Assembly: GCF_029871205.1 (NCBI RefSeq)
Contig: NZ_SSOJ01000166.1
Location: 59,478-123,477 of the forward strand
Source: Pseudomonas sp. BN417
GTDB lineage: Bacteria > Pseudomonadota > Gammaproteobacteria > Pseudomonadales > Pseudomonadaceae
Length of the DNA: 64,000 nucleotides
Direction: 5' to 3'
Each line of letters starts with the position of its first letter. Within the stretch, counting starts at the first letter, position 1. The notes under the pieces are model-generated. The model saw only the letters and a program-made list of their open reading frames with translations, was not told where the DNA came from and ran no database searches. Shown piece after piece: positions 57,890 to 64,000 of the stretch. A program made the translations under genes and the position numbers.

Positions 57890-57914
57890 GCCCGCCCGGC
57901 ACGATCCGGCGGGC
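57890..57914 (+). terminator. Possible sui1 terminator / speA leader hairpin
   Basis: Arms GCCCGCC/GGCGGGC with an 11-base loop, followed by CTGGCACTTTTC. It lies 77 bases after sui1 and 33 bases before speA, so it may terminate or shape the speA leader. Confidence 0.4.
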
Positions 57915-57946
57915 CTGGCACTTTTCTATCCCACAGGGGGAAACCG

Positions 57947-59860
57947 ATGTCTGCACGACGCACGCGCAAGGACGATGGCACCAGCTGGACCGTGGCCGAC
58001 AGTCGCAGTGTCTATGGCATTCGCCACTGGGGCGCCGGCTTTTTCGCGATCAACGAAGCCGGCCGCGTCGAAGTTCGCCCGCGCGGCCCGCAGAGCGCGC
58101 CGTTCGACCTCTTCGAGCAAGTCGACAAGTTGCGCGAGGCGGGGCTCAGCCTGCCGCTGCTGGTGCGCTTCCCGGACATCCTGCAAGAGCGTGTGCGCCA
58201 GCTGACCGGCGCCTTCGACGCCAATATCGAACGCCTGGAATACCAGAGTCGCTACACCGCCCTGTACCCGATCAAGGTCAACCAGCAGGAGGCGGTGGTG
58301 GAAAACATCATCGCCACCCAGAACGTCTCCATCGGCCTGGAAGCCGGCTCCAAGCCCGAGCTGCTGGCGGTGCTGGCGCTGGCGCCCAAGGGCGGCACCA
58401 TCGTCTGCAACGGCTACAAGGACCGCGAGTTCATTCGCCTGGCGCTGATGGGCCAGAAGCTCGGCCACAACGTCTTCATCGTCATCGAGAAGGAAGCCGA
58501 GGTCCAATTCGTCATCGACATCGCCGCTGAGCTCAAGGTAGCGCCGCAGGTGGGCCTGCGTGTGCGCCTGTCGTCCCTGGCCTCGTCCAAGTGGGCCGAT
58601 ACCGGCGGCGAAAAGTCCAAGTTCGGCCTGTCCGCCGCGCAGATCCTCTCGGTAGTCGAGCGCTTCCGCAAGGCCGGCCTGGACCAGGGCGTGCGCCTGT
58701 TGCACTTCCACATGGGCTCGCAGATCGCCAACCTGGCCGACTACCAGCACGGCTTCAAGGAAGCCATCCGCTACTACGCCGAACTGCGCAGCCTCGGCCT
58801 GCCGGTGGACCACATCGACGTCGGCGGCGGCCTGGGTGTGGACTACGACGGCACCCACTCGCGCAACGCCAGCTCGATCAACTACGACATGGACGACTAT
58901 GCCGGCGTGGTGGTGGGCATGCTCAAGGAGTTCTGCGACGCCCAGGGCCTGCCGCACCCGCACATCTTCTCCGAGAGCGGCCGCGCCATGACCGCGCACC
59001 ACGCCGTGCTGGTGATGCAGGTTACCGACGTCGAGCGCCACAACGACGAAGTGCCGAAGATCGCCAACATCGAGGAGCTGCCCGAGGCCGTTCGCTGGCT
59101 CGCCGAGCTGCTGGGCCCGACCGATGCCGAGATGGTCACCGAAACCTACTGGCGCGCCACCCACTACATGGGCGATGTTGCAGCGCAGTACGCCGAAGGC
59201 AAGCTGACCCTGGCCGAGAAGGCCCTGGCCGAGCAGACCTACTTCGCCATCTGCCGCCGCCTGCACAACCAGCTCAAGGCGCGCCAGCGCTCGCACCGGC
59301 AGGTGCTCGACGAGCTGAATGACAAGCTGGCGGAGAAGTACATCTGCAACTTCTCGGTGTTCCAGAGCCTGCCGGACACCTGGGCCATCGACCAGGTGCT
59401 GCCGATCATCCCGCTGCACCGCCTGGACGAAGAACCGCTGCGCCGCGCCGTGCTGCAGGACCTGACCTGCGACTCCGACGGCAAGATCAACCAGTACGTC
59501 GACGAGCAGAGCATCGAGACCAGCATGCCCGTGCATGAGGTGCGCGAGGGCGAGGACTATCTGCTGGGCGTGTTCCTGGTGGGCGCCTACCAGGAAATTC
59601 TCGGCGACATGCACAACCTGTTCGGCGACACCGACTCGGTGAACGTCTACCAGCGCGAGGATGGCAGCGTGTACCACGCCGGCATCGAGACCCACGACAC
59701 CATCGAAGACATGCTGCGCTATGTGCACCTGTCACCCGAAGAACTGATGGCGCACTACCGCGACAAGGTCTCCAGCGCCAAGCTGAGCCCGCGCGAGCGC
59801 ACGCAGTACGTCGACGCGCTGCGCCTGGGGCTGACTCGCTCCTCCTACCTGTCGTCCTGA
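57947..59860 (+). CDS. speA: Biosynthetic arginine decarboxylase SpeA
   Basis: A 637-residue PLP-dependent decarboxylase converting arginine to agmatine for polyamine synthesis. The PLP lysine is in [17 protein letters not shown] near residue 104. [33 protein letters not shown] and the glycine-rich phosphate site [15 protein letters not shown] follow. Length is that of the SpeA family. The ATG follows CAGGGGGAAACCG. A strong terminator comes directly after. Confidence 0.96.
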   Translation: MSARRTRKDDGTSWTVADSRSVYGIRHWGAGFFAINEAGRVEVRPRGPQSAPFDLFEQVDKLREAGLSLPLLVRFPDILQERVRQLTGAFDANIERLEYQSRYTALYPIKVNQQEAVVENIIATQNVSIGLEAGSKPELLAVLALAPKGGTIVCNGYKDREFIRLALMGQKLGHNVFIVIEKEAEVQFVIDIAAELKVAPQVGLRVRLSSLASSKWADTGGEKSKFGLSAAQILSVVERFRKAGLDQGVRLLHFHMGSQIANLADYQHGFKEAIRYYAELRSLGLPVDHIDVGGGLGVDYDGTHSRNASSINYDMDDYAGVVVGMLKEFCDAQGLPHPHIFSESGRAMTAHHAVLVMQVTDVERHNDEVPKIANIEELPEAVRWLAELLGPTDAEMVTETYWRATHYMGDVAAQYAEGKLTLAEKALAEQTYFAICRRLHNQLKARQRSHRQVLDELNDKLAEKYICNFSVFQSLPDTWAIDQVLPIIPLHRLDEEPLRRAVLQDLTCDSDGKINQYVDEQSIETSMPVHEVREGEDYLLGVFLVGAYQEILGDMHNLFGDTDSVNVYQREDGSVYHAGIETHDTIEDMLRYVHLSPEELMAHYRDKVSSAKLSPRERTQYVDALRLGLTRSSYLSS

Positions 59861-59874
59861 TCGTTCAGGTGATC

Positions 59875-59908
59875 GAAGAAGCCCGGCCCCGCGCCGGGCT
59901 TTTTCTTC
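59875..59908 (+). terminator. Rho-independent terminator after speA
   Basis: GAAGAAGCCCGGC / GCCGGGCTTTTTCTTC with a five-base loop; the stem ends in a T run and lies 15 bases after the speA stop. It is symmetrical enough to work in both directions. A GGGCCGC/GCGGCCC hairpin follows at 59911-59927. Confidence 0.92.
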
Positions 59909-59928
59909 ATGGGCCGCAAAGCGGCCCC

Positions 59929-60014
59929 GTAGGTTGGCGCTGAGAGAAGCGAAGCCCAACATTTCGGCTAGCGCCCGCGGCTCGTTGTGTCTCGCAGGCT
60001 CGGCACCAACCTAC
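59929..60014. repeat. REP-like inverted pair, family I, degenerate
   Basis: GTAGGTTGGCGCTGAG..GCGAAGCCCAAC on the left; a degenerate right arm ends GGCACCAACCTACC. It fills part of the 242-base gap between speA and the flavodoxin-fold gene. Confidence 0.7.
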
Positions 60015-60102
60015 CAACGACCCGACCAACCCCCTGGCAAAATCTCCCGTCCGGCGCTTTCATTTCCGCCAGTCCTTTTCACTCTGTCGGGAGCTTCCCC
60101 CC

Positions 60103-60726
60103 ATGCCACGCGTCCTTCTGATCGAATGCAGCCCCAACGACCAGGCCTCGCCCGGCGGCCAGCTGGCGCGGGAAATGGCCCGGCGTATCCACCCGAAAGC
60201 CGAAGTGACAGTGCGCAACCTGGTGCGCGACCCGCTGCCGCCGCTCTGCGCGGGCTATGCCGAGGCGGTGGTGGGCAAGTCCAACTGCGAGGAGGAGGCC
60301 TTCCTCCTCTCCGAGCAGCTGATCGGAGAGCTGGAGGCAAGCCAGTACCTGCTGATCTCCACCCCCATGCACAACTACATGGTGCCGGCGGCACTGAAGC
60401 TCTGGCTGGACTATGTGGTGCGCATCCGCCGCACCTTCGAGATCCACGATGGCCAGCGCATCGGGCTGCTGGAGGATCGGCCCACCTTCGTGGTGCTGAG
60501 TTCCGGCGGGCATTACCTGGGGGCCAAGGCCAAGCAGATGGACTTCCTCTCCCCGTACCTGCGCCACGTGCTGGGCATCATCGGCCTGCACCATGTGGAG
60601 TACATCCACCTGCAGGGTTTGGCCGGTGGTGAGGTGGCGGTGGCCACCGCCCTGCAGCAGGCACGGGAGCGACTGTCCTTCAACCCGGTGTTCGCTCCCG
60701 AACCCTTCCCCGACGTGCAGCTGTAG
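60103..60726 (+). CDS. Flavodoxin-fold NAD(P)H oxidoreductase (azoreductase AzoR-like)
   Basis: A 207-residue flavodoxin-fold protein. Start MPRVLLIECSPNDQASPGGQLAREMARRI carries the FMN phosphate loop; ISTPMHNYMVPAALKLWLDYVVRIRRTFEI is the AzoR/acyl-carrier-phosphodiesterase (old name AcpD) signature, and VVLSSGGHYLG the second FMN contact. Members reduce azo dyes and quinones with NADH or NADPH. Natural substrate unknown. The TAG stop lies in a family I REP fragment (60723-60770). Confidence 0.84.
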   Translation: MPRVLLIECSPNDQASPGGQLAREMARRIHPKAEVTVRNLVRDPLPPLCAGYAEAVVGKSNCEEEAFLLSEQLIGELEASQYLLISTPMHNYMVPAALKLWLDYVVRIRRTFEIHDGQRIGLLEDRPTFVVLSSGGHYLGAKAKQMDFLSPYLRHVLGIIGLHHVEYIHLQGLAGGEVAVATALQQARERLSFNPVFAPEPFPDVQL

Positions 60727-60770
60727 ATTGGGCCGGGCGGCGTTCCGTTGAGCTACGCAAAGCCCAACGG
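60723..60770. repeat. REP fragment, family I
   Basis: GTAGATTGGGCCGGGCGGCG...GCAAAGCCCAACG: a single unit with one change in the GTAGGTTGGG head. It fills the gap between the two convergent genes and provides the stop codon of the upstream one. Confidence 0.72.
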
Positions 60771-60777
60771 CGCCGGC

Positions 60778-61236
60778 TCAGCTCCCGATCACTCCGAAGC
60801 CCCGCGCCATCAGCGCCGCCAGCAGCGGCATGATCAGCACCAGCAGCAGTTCCAGGCGGATGGTCATGATCACCAGTTTCGCCTTGCGCGTGCCCAGCAT
60901 CGGTACCACCCCGGCCTTCAGGTCGTTGCGCCAGTTGAGGAAGACGAAGGTGGGGTAGCTGGAAAGCGCGGCGATCAGCACGAACAGCCCCATCTTGGCG
61001 TGGAACACCGAGTTGTGCAGGTAGTAGTCCACCCCCTTGCCGTACCAGAACACCCGCGCCAGGCCGGTGACCAGTACCGCACCCGCGCTGAGGCCGTAGG
61101 CCATGTCGATGCGCACCAGGCTGCGGGCGCGTTCCAGGTCCAGCGGCAGCTTGAACAGGCGGTGCTCGAGGGTGAGCAGGGCGAAGAGCACGAAGATCGA
61201 GAGGAAATGCAGGTACGCGGCGACGGCTTGTCCCAT
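60778..61236 (-). CDS. DUF2214 family membrane protein
   Basis: A 152-residue integral membrane protein with four hydrophobic segments (about 5-25, 45-65, 80-105, 125-150). Text AAYLHFLSIFVLFALLTLEHRLFKLPLDLERARSLVRIDMAYGLSAGAVLVTGLARVFWYGKGVDYYLHNSVFHAKMGLFVLIAALS matches DUF2214. Conserved histidines in the membrane segments (LHFLS, FHAKM) could bind heme, but that is a guess. No role established. Confidence 0.8.
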   Translation of the reverse strand: MGQAVAAYLHFLSIFVLFALLTLEHRLFKLPLDLERARSLVRIDMAYGLSAGAVLVTGLARVFWYGKGVDYYLHNSVFHAKMGLFVLIAALSSYPTFVFLNWRNDLKAGVVPMLGTRKAKLVIMTIRLELLLVLIMPLLAALMARGFGVIGS

Positions 61237-61331
61237 GGGAACTCCTTCAGGTCATCAGGTCGGTTGTGGTTATGGTCATCCTTGCCGGGGCTGCGCTCGC
61301 CGCGCTTGCGGCCGGTCTGCCCGGCATCGCA

Positions 61332-62699
61332 TTACATTCGCTCCGCTCCTTGTGCGTGCGTGCCGGTGAACCAGGCATCGCGCTTGCCCAGGCGCCAGGC
61401 CAGGCTGCCCAGGCTGATCCCGCGCAACAGCATGAACGCGAGGAAGGCCAGCCAGAGTCCGTGGTTGCCGAGAAACTGTAGCCCCCATCCCAGCGGCAGG
61501 CTAAGCGCTACCGCCACCAGCATGGCGTTGCGCATCTCCCGGGCGCGGGTGGCGCCGATGAAGAGGCCGTCCAGCAGGTAGCTCCAGACAGCCACCAGGG
61601 GCAGTGCTGCCAGGTAGGGCAGGTAGCGGTGGGCTACCGCGCGCACCTCAGCGATATCGCTCTGCAGGTCGATGAACAGCCCGCCGCCGACCAGGAAGAA
61701 CAGCGCGAAGACCAGGCTCGCCAGCAGTGACCAGCCTCCGGCCACCAGCAGCGCGCGGCGCAGGCCGGCGCGGTCCTGAGCTCCGATGGCGTGGCCGCAC
61801 AGGGCCTCCACCGCGTGGGCCAGCCCGTCCAGGGCGTAGGCCGTCACCAGCAGGCCATTGAGCAACAGGGCGTTGGCCGCCACCGTGGCATCGCCCAGGC
61901 GGGTGCCCTGCACCGTGAGCAGAAAAAACACCAGTTGCAGCGCCAGGGAGCGGATGAAGATGTCGCGGTTCACCGCCAGCAGCGGACGCCAACTGCTCCA
62001 GCGGGACAGCGCTCGCGGTGCGATCCGCCCCGGATGGCGTCGCAGCGCGCCTCGGGTCAGCGCCAGGCCGATCAGGGCGCCGCACCACTCGGCCACCACG
62101 GCCGCCTTGGCGGCGCCGGCCACGTCCCAGTCCAGCCCCAGCACGAACCAAAGCGCCAGGGCGATGTTGGCCAGGTTGGTGGCCAGCAGGATCGCCAGCG
62201 GCGCGCGGGCGTTCTGTGTACCGAGGAACCAGCCCACCAGCGCGTAGTTGGCCAGCGCTGCCGGCAGGCCCAGCAGGCGCAGGTGGAAGAACTCGCGGGT
62301 CATCTGGTCCAACTCCGCAGAGGGCGCCATCAGCGCCAGGGCGAAGTCGCTGAAGGGGATCGCCAGCAGGCCCAGCAGCAACGCCAGCATCACTGCCAAC
62401 CCCAGGCCCTGCAGCAGCACCTGGCGCAACGCGCCGCCATCGGCGCGCCCGGCGGCCTGGGCGGCAAAACCGGTAGTGCCCATGCGCAGGAAACCGAGCA
62501 CGCCGATCATCAGGGCGTAGAGGGTGCTGCCCACCGCCACCGCGCCCAGCTGGTGGGCGTGGGGCAAGTGGCCGACCACAGTGCTGTCCACCAGCGCCAC
62601 CAAGGGCACGGAAATATTCGAAAGGATCATCGGTGCGGCCAGTGCCCAGACCCGTCGATGGGTAGGGGCATGCTGCCAGGCATCGCGAAACAGGCTCAT
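61332..62699 (-). CDS. MATE family efflux transporter (DinF type)
   Basis: A 455-residue MATE transporter with about 12 hydrophobic segments. N-terminal WALAAPMILSNISVPLVALVDSTVVGHLPHAHQLGAVAVGSTLY is the DinF-subgroup opening; an acidic residue in the first helix region (LVDSTVVG) is the usual cation site. DinF-type transporters export cationic compounds with proton or sodium exchange; the substrates here are unknown. A second family half begins near residue 235. The IS110 element lies just upstream and points the other way, so its left end may lie close to this promoter. Confidence 0.88.
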   Translation of the reverse strand: MSLFRDAWQHAPTHRRVWALAAPMILSNISVPLVALVDSTVVGHLPHAHQLGAVAVGSTLYALMIGVLGFLRMGTTGFAAQAAGRADGGALRQVLLQGLGLAVMLALLLGLLAIPFSDFALALMAPSAELDQMTREFFHLRLLGLPAALANYALVGWFLGTQNARAPLAILLATNLANIALALWFVLGLDWDVAGAAKAAVVAEWCGALIGLALTRGALRRHPGRIAPRALSRWSSWRPLLAVNRDIFIRSLALQLVFFLLTVQGTRLGDATVAANALLLNGLLVTAYALDGLAHAVEALCGHAIGAQDRAGLRRALLVAGGWSLLASLVFALFFLVGGGLFIDLQSDIAEVRAVAHRYLPYLAALPLVAVWSYLLDGLFIGATRAREMRNAMLVAVALSLPLGWGLQFLGNHGLWLAFLAFMLLRGISLGSLAWRLGKRDAWFTGTHAQGAERM

Positions 62700-63034
62700 G
62701 CATCGGCTCCGGAATGGCTGCGCAGTATAGCGGTGCCAAGGCTTTCGTCTGCCGACTGGAGGGCCTTTCCGGGGCAGCAGCCTGGATTGAGCCGGCGATG
62801 CCCATCAGCGGGACTGCCGAAAACAATGGGAATCGCTTCGCTCGCCCCATCCTTGTATCTCTCCAGGGCAATGAGGTTAGCTACCTCACTGCCCAGGGCC
62901 GGGAAAGCCGTTCCCATCCTGAGAGCTCGACTCTGTTTCGTAGATTGTGCTCCCGGCCCTCTTCTCCAACTCCTGAATGGTATCCAAGCCCCTCCACCGG
63001 AGTGAGGCTGCATGAACAAGGCAAGGATCGAGAG
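62700..63034 (+). ncRNA. IS110 left-end non-coding region; possible bridge RNA locus
   Basis: The 335 bases between the MATE gene and the transposase gene have no gene. In IS110 elements this leader encodes a structured bridge RNA that pairs with target and donor DNA. A stem is visible at 62867-62895 (GGGCA-TGAGGT with ACCTCA-TGCCC, one mismatch, five-base loop). The exact left end of the element and the guide loops cannot be set from one copy. Called by analogy with the family, not shown here. Confidence 0.4.
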
Positions 63035-64000
63035 ATGGCGGTTATTGGAATCGATGTCAGCAAGCAAAAGCTCGACTGTCTGTGGTTACGCGACCCGGAC
63101 AGTCTGAAGGTCAAGACCAAGGTATTTACCAATCAAGTAGACGGCTTTGCCGCCTTGATCGAGTGGTGCTGCACCCACAGTGGCGTTGCCGCCGGGGAAC
63201 TGAAGGTGTTCCTTGAGGCCACCGGGGTCTACCACGAATCCTTGGCGTATTACCTGCACGACCGTGGCGTTCAGGTCTTCGTCCTGAACCCGGCGCAAGT
63301 CCGCGAATATGCGCGCAGCCTGGGTATTCGCGGTAAGACGGACAAGCAGGACAGCCTGGTGCTCGCCCGTTTTGGCGCGACCCAAAAGGCCCGACGCTGG
63401 TTGCCGGAGGCGCGGGAGATCCGCGAGCTGAAAGCGATGATCGTGCGGTATGAGGCGTTGCAGGAGGACCTCCAGCGCGAACTGAACCGGCGGGAAAAAG
63501 CCGAGGTCAGTCAGGCCAGCCTCAGCGTAGTGGCCTCCATCGATACGATGCTCAGTGCCCTGCGTCAGGAGGCCGAACGCCTGAAGCAGGAGATCGACGA
63601 CCACATCGACCGGCACGACCAGCTCAAACGCAACCGGGAGCTGCTGCGGAGCATCCAGGGCATCGGGGATGTCCTTTCCCGCCACCTGCTGGCGTTTCTG
63701 CACAGCCGCGACTTTGGCTGTGCCCGACAATGCGCGGCCTATGCGGGCCTGGTTCCACGCCCCTGGGACTCGGGGACGTCGGTAAAAGGCAAACCACGCT
63801 TGACCAAAGCGGGGCAGCCTCGGCTGCGGGCCAAGCTCTACATGGGGGCCATTGTGGCCAAACAGCACAATCCCACGGTCAAAGCGCTTTACCAGCGTCT
63901 GCTGGCACGCGGGAAAGCCAAGATGAGCGCCCTGGGCGCGGCCATGCGCAAGCTGCTGCAGATTGCCTATGGTGTGCTCAAGACGCAGACACCCTATCAG
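63035..64000 (+). CDS. IS110-family transposase, 5' part
   Basis: The first 322 codons of an IS110 recombinase; the frame is open to the window end. The N-terminal RuvC-like DEDD domain is complete: Asp7 (VIGIDVSK), Glu61 (FLEATG), Asp103 and Asp106 (KTDKQDS). A helical coiled stretch spans about 140-205. The C-terminal Tnp domain (about 215 on: LRSIQGIGDVLSRHLLAFL, AAYAGLVPRPWDSGTSVKGKPRLTKAGQPRLR) carries the expected nucleophilic serine in DSGTS. The ATG at 63035 follows GGATCGAGAG. The 5' position of the non-coding end fits the IS110 group and not IS1111. Confidence 0.93.
   Translation, partial: MAVIGIDVSKQKLDCLWLRDPDSLKVKTKVFTNQVDGFAALIEWCCTHSGVAAGELKVFLEATGVYHESLAYYLHDRGVQVFVLNPAQVREYARSLGIRGKTDKQDSLVLARFGATQKARRWLPEAREIRELKAMIVRYEALQEDLQRELNRREKAEVSQASLSVVASIDTMLSALRQEAERLKQEIDDHIDRHDQLKRNRELLRSIQGIGDVLSRHLLAFLHSRDFGCARQCAAYAGLVPRPWDSGTSVKGKPRLTKAGQPRLRAKLYMGAIVAKQHNPTVKALYQRLLARGKAKMSALGAAMRKLLQIAYGVLKTQTPYQ

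Noticed and set aside
57926..59728. 600-codon open frame antisense to speA
   Set aside because: Shadow of a fully conserved arginine decarboxylase; composition without recognisable motifs.

Overview
The window is Pseudomonas chromosome of high GC content. It shows no phage or plasmid backbone, and an insertion sequence runs off the right edge. From about 11 kb to 62 kb most genes follow an order I recognise from the Pseudomonas aeruginosa core chromosome: ureG-ureF-ureE-desT, osmE, a YegD-like Hsp70, oxaloacetate decarboxylase, a DksA-like zinc-finger protein, ureC-ureB-acetyltransferase-ureA-ureD, urtE-D-C-B-A, retS, purD, purH, fis, dusB, prmA, accC, accB, aroQ, dsbD, a ctpL-like chemoreceptor, a gcbA-like diguanylate cyclase, a DUF2333 gene, a NUDIX gene, sui1 and speA. 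The species is a Pseudomonas related to, but not identical with, P. aeruginosa. This was judged from recall of gene families and order, not from a search.

Layout. 1-8.4 kb (plus strand): the end of amaB, then amaA (L-pipecolate/lysine catabolism), a complete livKHMGF branched-chain amino acid ABC transporter, and an ornithine cyclodeaminase/mu-crystallin-type reductase. 8.5-11.1 kb: small enzymes and an intergenic stretch with DnaA-box-like sites. 11.4-14.6 kb (minus): ureE-ureF-ureG-hupE/ureJ and an orphan desT-like regulator. 14.9-18.7 kb: an exported protein made largely of eight 13-residue repeats, an AsmA-family protein, and two OsmE lipoprotein paralogues. 18.8-23.7 kb: Hsp70-like protein, small membrane and periplasmic proteins, oxaloacetate decarboxylase, a zinc-finger protein and a REP-associated transposase flanked by its probable REP sequences. 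23.8-34.5 kb (minus): one long urea module, running gntR-urtABCDE-ureDA-acetyltransferase-ureBC. Just upstream of gntR lies what looks like the last residues of a lost allophanate hydrolase gene. 34.6-37.1 kb: MarC, a ubiquitin-fold protein ending in Gly-Gly paired with a beta-propeller protein, and a tandem repeat array. 37.2-55.2 kb (minus): retS, purine synthesis, fis/dusB, prmA, acetyl-CoA carboxylase subunits, dsbD, chemoreceptor and diguanylate cyclase. 55.5-60.7 kb (plus): DUF2333, NUDIX, sui1, speA and a flavodoxin-fold oxidoreductase. 60.8-62.7 kb (minus): DUF2214 and MATE transporter. 63.0-64.0 kb: IS110-family transposase, cut by the window end.

How the genes fit together. The urea module imports urea (UrtABCDE) and hydrolyses it with urease (UreABC), matured by UreD and by UreEFG encoded 10 kb away. 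RetS and the diguanylate cyclase belong to circuits that set attachment against motility. The intergenic DNA is unusually rich in palindromic repeats. At least five REP-like families plus one longer covarying element occur, and every urt-ure junction longer than about 50 bases carries one.

The least explained objects are the 13-residue-repeat exported protein, the Gly-Gly ubiquitin-fold/propeller pair, the covarying 115-base intergenic element, and the leader of the IS110 element, where a bridge RNA would be expected.
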